Below, one piece after another: positions 45,041 to 53,673 of a stretch of DNA of 64,000 nucleotides. The notes below the pieces were generated by a model that was not told the origin of the DNA, ran no database searches, and was given only the letters and a program-made list of their open reading frames with translations. The position numbers and the translations under genes were made by a program. The stretch is from Xylophilus rhododendri. GTDB taxonomy: Bacteria; Pseudomonadota; Gammaproteobacteria; Burkholderiales; Burkholderiaceae_C. The stretch covers positions 2,852,001 to 2,916,000 of the forward strand of contig NZ_CP047650.1 of the NCBI RefSeq assembly GCF_009906855.1, read 5' to 3'. Numbering within the stretch: the stretch's first letter is position 1; every line of letters begins with the position of its first letter.

Positions 45041-46867
45041 TCAGCCGGCCTGCAGCGGCACCTCGGCCGGCGCGAAGGGCGCCGTGCCGCCCTCCTGCGG
45101 CAGGTAGCGCAGCTGCCGCTCGTGCCAGCGCGCCACGGTGCTGCGGTGGGCGATGCTCACCACGGCCGCCTGCGGCAGGCGCTCGCGCACCAGGGCGTAC
45201 ATGGCGGCTTCGGACTCCTCGTCCAGCGCCGAGGTGGCTTCGTCCAGGAACAGGTAGTCGGGCTTGTGCAGCACCGCCCGGCCAAAGGCCAGCCGCTGCT
45301 GCTCACCGGGCGACAGGCGCAGCGACCAGTTGTCCACCTCGTCCAGCCGCGGCGCCAACGCGTCGAGCCGGCAGTCGTGCAGCAGGGCGCGCAGCAGCTC
45401 CGGCGCATGGGCCGATGCGGGCTGCGGATAGGTCAGCGCCTCGGCCAGGGTTCCGCTGGGCACATAACTCTTCTGCGGCAGGAACAGCAGCCGTTTGCCG
45501 GCCGGATGCTCGATGCGGCCGCCGCCGTAGGGCCAGATGCCCGCCAGCGCGCGGAACAGCACGCTCTTGCCGGAGCCGGACGGCCCCGAGACCAGCCAGC
45601 GCTCGCCCGGGTTGAGGCTCAGGTCGACTGGCGCGGTCAGCGGTGCATGGTCGGCATGTCCGGGCACGTTGAGCACCAGGCCCCGGGCCGTCACCGCGCC
45701 CTCGGCGCTGTCCGCCACCGCGATGCCCTGGCGGCCGTCGCGCGTGGCCTCGTCGTGCTCGGCCTGTGCGATGGCCTGTTCCAGGTCGAGCAGCCGGTTC
45801 GCCGAGGCCTGCCAGTTGACCAGGCTGGCATAGCTGTCCACGAACCAGGACAAGGCACCCTGCACCTGCCCGAAGGCCGAATTGATCTGCATCAGCCCGC
45901 CCAGCGTCAGCTGGCCCGAGAAGTAGCGCGGCGCCGCCACGATCAACGGGAACACGATGGCCGCCTGGCTGTAGCCCGAGTTGACGAAGACCAGCCGCCG
46001 CATGTACTTCACCAGCCCGTGCCAGTTCTCCCGGATCAGCTCGAAGCGCTCGCGCAGCTGCGACTTCTCGGTGCCCTCGCCGTGGTACAGCGCCACGCCT
46101 TCGGCGTTCTCGCGCAGCCGCACCAGCCCGTAGCGGAAACTCGCCTCGGTCTGCTCCTGGCGGAAGTACAACCCGATCAGCGGCTTGCCCACCTTGTGGG
46201 TGATCCAGGAGCCTGCCACCGCGTACAGCAGCGCCACCCAGACCATGTAGCCCGGCACGGTCACCGCATGGCCGCCGAGCGCGAAGGACAGCGGCCCGGA
46301 GAGCGTCCAGAGGATGGCGATGAAGGACAGCAGCGTCACCACCGAATTGAGCAGGCCCAGCGAGAGCGTCAGGCTGTCGCTGGTGAGGCTGCGGATGTCC
46401 TCCGAGATCCGCTGGTCGGGGTTGTCCGCGCTGCCGCCCTGCTCGATGCGGTAGTAGGCCTGGTGCGCCATCCAGCGGTCCAGGAAACGGTTGGTCATCC
46501 AGGTGCGCCAGCGCATCTCCAGCCGCATGGTGGCGAACTGCTTGAGCACCGCCACCACGATGAAAACCGCCGCGATCGCGCAGAACTGCGCCAGCGCCGT
46601 CTTGAAGCCGGGAAAGTCGCGCGACTCCAGCGTGTTGTAGAAGACCCGGTTCCAGTTGTTCAACCAGACGTTGACGGCCACCACCGCCAGGTTCAGCCCC
46701 ACCACCACCGCCAGCAGCGAAAGCGCCGCCTTGCGGTCTTCGGAGACCCAGTAGGGCTTGAGCAGGCGCCAGCTGTCGGCCAGGCGCAGCCGGCCGCGGG
46801 GATCGGCCGTGCCCGGTGTGCCGGGGGCCGCGGGCAGGGCCGGGGACGCGTCGTTCTGTGTCGTCAT
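45041..46867 (-). CDS. SbmA/YddA-like ABC transporter, fused permease and ATPase
   Basis: A 608-residue half-transporter of the ABC type with an SbmA/BacA-like membrane domain (residues about 40-350, six helices; NNWNRVFYNTLESRDFPGF is typical). The ATPase has Walker A GPSGSGKS, signature LSPGEQQR, Walker B YLFLDEATSALDE and the H-loop IAHRSTVARWH. Homodimers of this type move vitamins, peptides or very-long-chain acyl compounds, and the substrate is not shown. The ATG at 46867 gives the usual cytoplasmic leader of about 35 residues. Confidence 0.88.
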   Translation of the reverse strand: MTTQNDASPALPAAPGTPGTADPRGRLRLADSWRLLKPYWVSEDRKAALSLLAVVVGLNLAVVAVNVWLNNWNRVFYNTLESRDFPGFKTALAQFCAIAAVFIVVAVLKQFATMRLEMRWRTWMTNRFLDRWMAHQAYYRIEQGGSADNPDQRISEDIRSLTSDSLTLSLGLLNSVVTLLSFIAILWTLSGPLSFALGGHAVTVPGYMVWVALLYAVAGSWITHKVGKPLIGLYFRQEQTEASFRYGLVRLRENAEGVALYHGEGTEKSQLRERFELIRENWHGLVKYMRRLVFVNSGYSQAAIVFPLIVAAPRYFSGQLTLGGLMQINSAFGQVQGALSWFVDSYASLVNWQASANRLLDLEQAIAQAEHDEATRDGRQGIAVADSAEGAVTARGLVLNVPGHADHAPLTAPVDLSLNPGERWLVSGPSGSGKSVLFRALAGIWPYGGGRIEHPAGKRLLFLPQKSYVPSGTLAEALTYPQPASAHAPELLRALLHDCRLDALAPRLDEVDNWSLRLSPGEQQRLAFGRAVLHKPDYLFLDEATSALDEESEAAMYALVRERLPQAAVVSIAHRSTVARWHERQLRYLPQEGGTAPFAPAEVPLQAG

Positions 46868-47032
46868 GGGGAGTCGTGGGAAAAGAGTCCTGGAAACTGA
46901 AACAACCGTGCACAGTCCGTGCCGCGGCCGCGTGCATCCTGCCATTCTTCCTCGGGCGGCCGGATACCTCGCGTTCCATCGTCTCCTCCCTTTCTTAACC
47001 GGCTCTTAGGCGAACAACCTGGGCGCTCCTGC

Positions 47033-48157
47033 ATGTCCACTTCCAGCACCACCCTTTTCGAACCGCTGCGGGCCGGCGATCTGCTCCTGTCCAACCGCAT
47101 CGTGATGGCGCCGCTGACGCGCAACCGCTCGCCCGAGGCGATCCCGCGCGACATCACCGCCATCTACTACGCCCAGCGCGCCAGCGCCGGCCTGCTGATC
47201 ACCGAGGCCACGGCGATCAGCCACCAGGGCCAGGGCTATGCCCAGGTGCCGGGCCTGTACGGCACCGAGCAGCTCGACGGCTGGAAGAAGGTGACCGGCG
47301 CGGTGCACGAGGCCGGCGGCCGCATCGTGGTGCAGCTCTGGCATGTGGGCCGCATCTCGCACACCTCGCTGCAGCCCGACGGCGGCGCGCCGGTGGCGCC
47401 CTCGGCCATCACCGCCAAGGCCAAGACCTACCTGGTGCATGCCGACGGCAGCGGCGAGATGGTGCCCACCTCCGAGCCGCGCGCGCTCGACGTGGGCGAG
47501 CTGCCCGGCATCGTCAAGACCTACCGCGCCGCCGCCCGCAACGCGGTGGAGACGGCCGGCTTCGACGGCGTGGAAGTGCACGGCGCCAACGGCTACCTGC
47601 TCGACCAGTTCCTCAAGACCGGCAGCAACCAGCGCCGCGACGACTACGGCGGCAGCATCGAGAACCGCGCCCGCCTGCTGCTGGAAGTCACCCGCGGCAT
47701 CGCCGACGATCTGGGCGGCGGCAAGGTGGGCATCCGCCTGTCGCCGGTCACGCCGGCCAACGATGCCAGCGACGAGGATCCGCAGGCCCTGTTCGACTAC
47801 CTGGTGCGCGAACTCGCGCCGCTGGGCCTGGCCTACATCCACATCATCGAAGGCGCCACCGGCGGCCCGCGCGAGATCGCCGAACGCCCCTTCGACTACG
47901 CCGCGCTCAAGGCGGCCTACCGCGAAGCCGGCGGCAAGGGCGCCTGGATGGTCAACAACGGCTACGACCGCGCCCTGGCCGAGCAGAAGATCGCCAGCGG
48001 CGAGGCCGACCTGGTCGCCTTCGGCAAGGCCTACATCGCCAATCCCGACCTGGTGCGCCGCCTGAAGGAAAAGGCACAGCTCAACCAGCCCGACCCGAGC
48101 ACCTTCTACGGCGGCGGCGAGCACGGCTATACCGACTACCCGGCCCTGCGGTCCTGA
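47033..48157 (+). CDS. nemA: Old yellow enzyme-type alkene reductase (NemA-like)
   Basis: A 374-residue FMN-dependent ene-reductase. Motifs are NRIVMAPLTRNRS (FMN contact), VQLWHVGRISH, VEVHGANGYLLDQFLKTGSNQR, DDYGGSIENRARLLLEV and FGKAYIANPDLV. The pattern is classical OYE (NemA, morphinone reductase). It reduces activated C=C bonds with NAD(P)H. It diverges from the ABC transporter gene. Its last 22 bases overlap the 3' end of a long gene on the other strand. No NemR repressor is adjacent. Confidence 0.93.
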   Translation: MSTSSTTLFEPLRAGDLLLSNRIVMAPLTRNRSPEAIPRDITAIYYAQRASAGLLITEATAISHQGQGYAQVPGLYGTEQLDGWKKVTGAVHEAGGRIVVQLWHVGRISHTSLQPDGGAPVAPSAITAKAKTYLVHADGSGEMVPTSEPRALDVGELPGIVKTYRAAARNAVETAGFDGVEVHGANGYLLDQFLKTGSNQRRDDYGGSIENRARLLLEVTRGIADDLGGGKVGIRLSPVTPANDASDEDPQALFDYLVRELAPLGLAYIHIIEGATGGPREIAERPFDYAALKAAYREAGGKGAWMVNNGYDRALAEQKIASGEADLVAFGKAYIANPDLVRRLKEKAQLNQPDPSTFYGGGEHGYTDYPALRS

Positions 48158-50817
48158 GCCTGCCGGTCGCGCAGCGCCTGCTGCGGGACCTTGAGCTGCA
48201 GCCAGTCGCGCTCCGACTGCAGCTGCAGCCGGCGCTGCAGCTTGGCGCCGAAATCGATGCCGGCGCGGCGGAAGGCCGAAGCGCTTTGCCGCACCTTCAG
48301 TTCGGCCTCGATCCAGCTGTCGCGGTCCTGCAGCAAGGCTTCGTTCTGCGCTTCCATCTGCTCGCGCAGCGCGGCGTCCACCAGGTCGCCCAGGCTGTCG
48401 ACGATGGCGCGGTTGAGGTTGATGCGATCGGCCACATCGGCACGCATCTGGTAGCGCAGCAGATAGCCATCGAAATCGCGCTGATTGCGACGCACGGCCC
48501 GCACGAAGGCGCTGATGCGGGCCTGCGCCTGCCGCGCCGCGCCGGCATCGCCCTTGCGTCGCTCCTCGGCCTCGAAGCTGGCGATCCAGCCGCGCAACTC
48601 CCGGCGCAGCGCCCTCGCCCAGTCCTCCAGGTCCTGGTACTCGACATCGAAGATGCTGGCCGAGGCGTCGATGGCGCCATGCTCCTGCACCAGCCGCAGC
48701 TTGCCGGCGCGCATGTGGTTGCGGTGGTCGGCATGAAGCGGCAGGTTCAGTGTCGACATCGTGATGTTGATGCGGGACATCGCCGATGAGCCGACCTGCG
48801 GTGCGGTGACATGGCCTGCCGGGGCTGGCGGCGGCGGTGCGACGGGCAGCGACGGCATGGCGGGCGTGACGGGCGGCCCGTATGGCATCCCCACCGGCTC
48901 GGCCGTCGTGCGGTCATCGGGCAGCATGTCGATTTCGCCATTGACGATGCCCCCGCGGTAGCGCAGGCCGGTGCTGGCGACCGATTTGATCTCGTGACCC
49001 GCGGCATGCTGGCGCTCCAGCACCCGGCGCCTGCCGCTTTCATGCTGCTCGTGCCGGCCGCGGTAATGCAGATTGCCTTGCACCGAGACTTCCGGCCCGA
49101 CGGTGCAGTGCAGCACATCCGCCGCCAGGCCGGCCGACGCCTGGACGCTGCCGGAGCAGGCCGAAGCGTGGGCGCTGAACCAGTTGAAGGACAGGTCCGG
49201 CTCGTCGTAGTAGCGCTCGGCGAGGTGGCGCCAGTCCTGCTCCGGCGTGTCGCCCGCGACGCCGTCGAACAGGTGGTCGATCAGCTCCAGGGCCTTGCGG
49301 TACATGGTCGGGTCGTCGAAGCCCGTGCCGTCGGTGCTCGCCCGCCGGGCCACGCGGATGACCAATCCCTCGGGGCGCCTGCTTTCGTGGTGGATGGGAG
49401 TCGCCGAGACACTGGCGCCGGCCCGCAACTTGAGACCGGGCGCCTGCAGATGCCAGCCCACCGCGGCATTGACACGCAGCTGTTGCATCCGGCGCATGTC
49501 GGTGCCGATGAAGATGCGGATGCCGTCCTGGCTGCGCGACAGCTCGAAGACACTCTCGCCGCCCTGCTGGGCCGCCGCATCGATCTCGACCGTGCCGCAG
49601 GCCCCGCCCAGCGTGGCCACCGTGCCCGCCGCCCGGAACAGCTGCCTGGTGCCGACGCCATAGACGTGGCCATCGACCAGGCGGATGCGCGACAGCACCG
49701 CGAGGCCTGCGACCAGCTTGCGCACGAGCTCCTGCATGTGGTCCCGCTGCACCGTCGCGTCCGAGCCTGGCAGCCCTGCCGGATCGTTGAGCATGGCGGC
49801 GCGCAGCGGGCCCTGGCGTTTGCCGAAGAGGCGCGGCAGGCCGTTGCGTATCGAATCCGCGCTGCCCCAGCGGTGCACGGTCTTGTGCTTGAACTTGTGC
49901 AGCACGGCCTGCATCCGCAGACGCGTGTGGTCGGCGTCGTCGTCGGCGATGCCCAGCGACCAGTCGAACAAGGCCTGCTTCTGCGCGGGCGACAGCTGCG
50001 CGCCGCGATACCAGGCCGCGCTGGCATGCCAGGCGGCGTGCGCGGGATGGCGGGCATCTTCGGCCTGCACGGGATGGGTGCGGATGAAATCGGCGGCCTG
50101 CAGATGGATGCGCATCGCCGCATCCGGCACCGCATGGCCGTCCGAGATCGTCCGCAGGGTCTCCAGGCCGATCTCGGAGCGCGCCAGGGTCTCGGCCAGC
50201 CGCAGCGCCTGGCGGTCGATCCGGTCGAGCGGCTCCAGCCACGCGCCGTTCCACCACCAGCGCTGCCGCAGCCGCTCCAGCACCTGCGGCGTGGCGCTGG
50301 CCGGCAGGCCGGTCGATGCCAGGGCGGCCACCGTCAGCAGTCCCTGAACGTCCGTCGCCGTCGACGCGCCCGTGAAATCGCTCAGCCGCCGCATGACCGC
50401 CGTGCGATGTGTCAGTGCGCCGGCCCAGGTGTGGCGGCGCCCTTGGGTGGCGTCCTCCTGGATGAAGCGGTCCAGCCGGTGCAGGCCTGGCGGCAACGCG
50501 GCCGGGGTCGGCACACCGGGTTGCGCGCCTCCATGGCTCAGCGTCTCGCGCATCAGCTCCTCGGAACGCCGGCGCGGGCGGACATCGCCGCCGGGGCGCA
50601 GCAGCTCGCCGCCGGGCGCCGGCTCGCTGAACGCACGGGACCGGGCATAGACCCGGCCATGCATGCCCACGCTCAGCAGCCCGAGCGGTGCATGGACCTC
50701 ATAGCAGGGCCGGGCCAGCAGATCCGCGGCCTGCAGCCTTGCCTTGTCGAGCTGCTGCCCGATAGAGGCGGTCCCGCCCGCCTGCGCGGTGCCAGGCCTG
50801 GTCGCGTCAGGCAGCAT
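48136..50817 (-). CDS. Large uncharacterised protein, candidate secreted effector-like
   Basis: An 893-residue protein that I do not recognise. There is no signal peptide. Residues about 100-400 look mainly helical and rich in Arg, His and Trp. About 400-640 alternates short beta segments with Gly and Ser (GGESVFELSRSQDGIRIFIG, LKLRAGASVSATPIHHESRR, SGSVQASAGLAADVLHCTVG). This is followed by a Pro-rich linker (MPSLPVAPPPPAPAG) and a C-terminal coiled coil (about 720-890). The beta region recalls AvrE/HopR-type type III effectors, but this is weak. The start at 50817 overlaps the end of the preceding small gene. Confidence 0.55.
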   Translation of the reverse strand: MLPDATRPGTAQAGGTASIGQQLDKARLQAADLLARPCYEVHAPLGLLSVGMHGRVYARSRAFSEPAPGGELLRPGGDVRPRRRSEELMRETLSHGGAQPGVPTPAALPPGLHRLDRFIQEDATQGRRHTWAGALTHRTAVMRRLSDFTGASTATDVQGLLTVAALASTGLPASATPQVLERLRQRWWWNGAWLEPLDRIDRQALRLAETLARSEIGLETLRTISDGHAVPDAAMRIHLQAADFIRTHPVQAEDARHPAHAAWHASAAWYRGAQLSPAQKQALFDWSLGIADDDADHTRLRMQAVLHKFKHKTVHRWGSADSIRNGLPRLFGKRQGPLRAAMLNDPAGLPGSDATVQRDHMQELVRKLVAGLAVLSRIRLVDGHVYGVGTRQLFRAAGTVATLGGACGTVEIDAAAQQGGESVFELSRSQDGIRIFIGTDMRRMQQLRVNAAVGWHLQAPGLKLRAGASVSATPIHHESRRPEGLVIRVARRASTDGTGFDDPTMYRKALELIDHLFDGVAGDTPEQDWRHLAERYYDEPDLSFNWFSAHASACSGSVQASAGLAADVLHCTVGPEVSVQGNLHYRGRHEQHESGRRRVLERQHAAGHEIKSVASTGLRYRGGIVNGEIDMLPDDRTTAEPVGMPYGPPVTPAMPSLPVAPPPPAPAGHVTAPQVGSSAMSRINITMSTLNLPLHADHRNHMRAGKLRLVQEHGAIDASASIFDVEYQDLEDWARALRRELRGWIASFEAEERRKGDAGAARQAQARISAFVRAVRRNQRDFDGYLLRYQMRADVADRINLNRAIVDSLGDLVDAALREQMEAQNEALLQDRDSWIEAELKVRQSASAFRRAGIDFGAKLQRRLQLQSERDWLQLKVPQQALRDRQAQDRRAG

Positions 50818-51307
50818 CGTCCGGCATCGACGGACCACGGGCGGCCGGCTCCGCGTTCTTCCTGCGCCAATGGCCGATCAGCAGCGATACCGGGCCCCGC
50901 GCCGCCACCCTGACCGCCAGGCGCACGCGCGGGTGCGCCTGCAGCGCCTGCTCACCGCGCTGGAACGGCGTGCTGCCGGTGACCGGCGCCCAGACCGCGC
51001 GGCGCAGCCGGTCGAGATCGTCCGCGGCCGCCAGCAGCCGACGGGGGGTGGGCCGGATGGCGGCCTGCGGCAGGGACTGCGCCGCCTGCGATGCCGCGGC
51101 ACGGAAGTCGCTCCTCCTGTGGCTGCCGTGCGGCTGTTCCAGCAGCGCCCGATGCGCCGGTGCCGTGGTGGTACCGGACGCCGTCGGCGGAGGGTCTTGT
51201 GGGGGGCGAGGCGGTCCTGCCGCCGGGGTACTGTCGAACCAGCCGGGGCGGCGGGAGGGGGGACGGGGGAAAACATCGGTACTTCTTGGCTTCAAGCCAT
51301 CAGTCAT
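50807..51307 (-). CDS. Hypothetical Pro/Arg-rich protein upstream of the large gene
   Basis: A 166-residue protein with a disordered, Pro/Ser/Thr-rich N-terminus (FPRPPSRRPGWFDSTPAAGPP, then PRPPQDPPPTASG) and a helical second half (LLAAADDLDRLRRAVWAP). I do not recognise it. The composition of the first 50 residues resembles an unfolded secretion leader, but no secretion box was found upstream. AAGGAA lies before the start in a locally AT-rich stretch. It overlaps the large gene by 11 bases, so the two are co-translated or were once one reading frame. Confidence 0.45.
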   Translation of the reverse strand: MTDGLKPRSTDVFPRPPSRRPGWFDSTPAAGPPRPPQDPPPTASGTTTAPAHRALLEQPHGSHRRSDFRAAASQAAQSLPQAAIRPTPRRLLAAADDLDRLRRAVWAPVTGSTPFQRGEQALQAHPRVRLAVRVAARGPVSLLIGHWRRKNAEPAARGPSMPDDAA

Positions 51308-51393
51308 CACGACGTCAGCATTCCTTTTGAAGATTGATTAAAACGAAGCGAAGCCGCAGCCATCGGCTTGCGGCCGAAGTTGCGCGTATGTCC

Positions 51394-52860
51394 TCAGGGC
51401 ACTGCCGGTGGCTCGGCGCGAGTCAGCGTGATCGATGCCGCCAGCCCGGAATGCCCGGTGGCCGACTCCAGCATCAGCCGGGCATTCAGCAGCCGCGCAT
51501 AACGCGCCACGATGGACAGCCCCAGCCCCGCGCCCTGCTTGAGCCAGGCGCCCTCGGGTCCCTGCGCCCAGCGCTGGCGCAGCCGTCCCTGCTGCTCGGG
51601 CGAGATGCCCGGGCCGTTGTCGACCACCGTCAGCCGGACCTGCTTGCTGTCGGGCAGCGGCGTCAGCTCCACCGTGATGCGCGGCTGCGAGCCGTCGGCG
51701 GGTTTGCCGTAGCGCAGGGCGTTGTCGATCAGGTTGTTGACGATGCCCTCGACCAGCGCCGCATGGCCCATCACCTCGACCGGCTCGTCGAGCCCGCGGG
51801 CGCCCAGGTCCACGCCGGCCTCGTCGGCGCGGGAGAGGAAATGCAGCACCGCGTCGCGCGCCAGCTGGTCGAGCGCGATCGGCTCGAAACGCATGGCCGG
51901 GGCCTCGTCGGCACGCGCCAGGGCCAGCAGCTGGTCGACCAGGCGGCTGGCGCGTTCCTCGCTGCGGGCGACGCGTTCGAGCTGCTCGCGCCAGACGGCG
52001 GGATCCTGCTGCGCCAGGCCGTACTCGGCCAGGGCGCGGATGCCGGCCAATGGCGTGCGCAGCTCGTGCGCCACGTTGCCGGCGAATTCGCGCTGGGCCC
52101 GCACGCCGGCACCGACACGGGCGAACAGGCTGTCGAGCGCCACGCCCAGGCGCCGCACCTCGCGGGTGGAGCCGCCCACACGGGTCGGCGAGAGATCGTC
52201 GGCATTGCGTTTGTCCAGCGCCTCCTGCAGCTCCAGCAGCGGCTGCACGTCCCGATGCACGGCGCGGCCCATCCAGATCGCCAGCAGCAGCAGCAGGAAG
52301 ATCTGCGGCACGGCGGCATACAGCAGCAGGCTGCGCAGCAGGGTGCTGCGCGACTGGGTGGTCTCGGCCATCACCACGTCGAAGGGCTGCGGCCGGTTGG
52401 TGCGCAGCAGCACCGCGCGCAGCGCGCGGCCCTGGTAGGAGATGTCCGAGAAGCGGTAGCGGTTGCCCGGCTCCGGCTCCGGCGCATGCAGGCCGCCGTG
52501 GCCGGCCAGCAGCGTGCCGTCCGGCCAGAGCACGGCGAAATAGATGCGCTCGGACTGGTCGAACAGCACCGCGCCGACCTCGCGCGGCGACAGGCCCAGC
52601 TCCAGCTCCTCACCGGTGGTGTGCACATTGGCGGCCACCGAATAGGCGTCGTCGAGCAGGGCACGGTCGAAGGCCGCCTGGGTGAAATTGGTCGCCACCC
52701 CGATCGACACCAGCACGCCCAGCAGCCAGGCCAGGGCCAGCGGCACCAGCACATGCTGCAGCACCCGGGTGCGCAGCGAGGGCAGGCCGGGCGCGGGCAG
52801 CGGCGCCGGGCGCTCCATGAGGCCGTCGTCGCCCGCCGCGCCGGCCTGCGCGGTGCTCAT
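51394..52860 (-). CDS. Two-component sensor kinase, TctE/QseC-like
   Basis: A 488-residue inner-membrane kinase. TM1 is about 35-57 and TM2 about 178-200, enclosing a small periplasmic 2CSK-type domain. A HAMP-like linker follows, then the H box with His265 (GNVAHELRTPLAGI). NNLIDNALRYG is the N box, VDNGPGISPEQ G1 and GAGLGLSIV G2. Its start overlaps the stop of the response regulator gene by four bases. It diverges from the czcCBA-type metal pump, so metal sensing is a reasonable idea, although the sensor domain also resembles those for carboxylates. Confidence 0.92.
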   Translation of the reverse strand: MSTAQAGAAGDDGLMERPAPLPAPGLPSLRTRVLQHVLVPLALAWLLGVLVSIGVATNFTQAAFDRALLDDAYSVAANVHTTGEELELGLSPREVGAVLFDQSERIYFAVLWPDGTLLAGHGGLHAPEPEPGNRYRFSDISYQGRALRAVLLRTNRPQPFDVVMAETTQSRSTLLRSLLLYAAVPQIFLLLLLAIWMGRAVHRDVQPLLELQEALDKRNADDLSPTRVGGSTREVRRLGVALDSLFARVGAGVRAQREFAGNVAHELRTPLAGIRALAEYGLAQQDPAVWREQLERVARSEERASRLVDQLLALARADEAPAMRFEPIALDQLARDAVLHFLSRADEAGVDLGARGLDEPVEVMGHAALVEGIVNNLIDNALRYGKPADGSQPRITVELTPLPDSKQVRLTVVDNGPGISPEQQGRLRQRWAQGPEGAWLKQGAGLGLSIVARYARLLNARLMLESATGHSGLAASITLTRAEPPAVP

Positions 52861-53564
52861 CCGGGATTTCCTTCTGCGCCTTCGGGCTCCAGCAGATAGC
52901 CCAGGCCGCGCAGGGTGCGGATGTTGGCGCCGCTGCCGCCGAGTTTCTTGCGCAGGCGCGAGATGAAGGCCTCCAGCGCGTTGTCGCCCAGGTTGTCGTC
53001 GAAGGTGGACAGCTTGTTCGACAGGGTGCGTTTGCTGACCACCCGTCCCGGCGGGGTCATCAGCTCCCAGAGCACTTCGAATTCCCGCGCCGGCAGCTCC
53101 AGCAGCTGGCCGGCGAGCGCGAAACGCCGCGCCTTGCGGTCCAGCGACAGCTGGCCCACCTCCGACACGTCCTGCGTGCCCTGAGCGCGCCGCACCAGGG
53201 CGCGCAGCCGCGCCTCCACCTCGGCCAGCTCGAAGGGCTTGCCGAGATAGTCGTCGGCACCGGCATCCAGGCCGGCGATGCGTTCCTCGGTGCGATGGCG
53301 GGCGGTGAGCACCAGCACGGGGGTGCGGTCGCCGCGGCCGCGGGCGGCGCGCAGGACTTCCAGGCCGCTGCCCTGCGGGCTGGCGCTGTGGTTGGTGGTG
53401 GGCAGGTTCAGGTCGAGCAGCACCGCATCGAAGGGCTGCACCCGCCAGAAGTGGTCCGCCTCGGCCACGCTGTGGGCCTCGTCCACACGATGGCCGGCAT
53501 CGCGCAGGCTGCGCACCATGACGTCCCGCAGGACGGAATCGTCTTCGACAACAAGGATGCGCAT
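52857..53564 (-). CDS. OmpR-family response regulator
   Basis: A 235-residue regulator. The receiver has EDD near residue 8, phospho-acceptor Asp51 (AVLLDLNLP), Thr in VLTARH and the GKPF lysine. After Asp51 there is an extra loop, TTNHSASPQGSG, about eight residues longer than usual in the beta3-alpha3 region, which is odd. The winged-helix DNA-binding domain ends in NIRTLRGLGYLL. The ATG at 53564 begins the first strand. It is co-transcribed with the sensor kinase and divergent, across 109 bases, from the metal efflux operon. Confidence 0.92.
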   Translation of the reverse strand: MRILVVEDDSVLRDVMVRSLRDAGHRVDEAHSVAEADHFWRVQPFDAVLLDLNLPTTNHSASPQGSGLEVLRAARGRGDRTPVLVLTARHRTEERIAGLDAGADDYLGKPFELAEVEARLRALVRRAQGTQDVSEVGQLSLDRKARRFALAGQLLELPAREFEVLWELMTPPGRVVSKRTLSNKLSTFDDNLGDNALEAFISRLRKKLGGSGANIRTLRGLGYLLEPEGAEGNPG

Positions 53565-53673
53565 CGGCGGTGTTTTCTCAACGGGGGTGACAAAGGGATG
53601 ACCGGGAGCATAAAGCCCCCGGTCAGGCAATGGTCAGGCGATGGTCAGGCCCGCACCCCGATAAACAACGACC

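Noticed and set aside
51311..51400. hrp/PIP-type promoter box upstream of the unknown two-gene unit
   Set aside because: TTCG elements are present, but the gaps of 22 and 27 bases do not match the required 15-16 bases.
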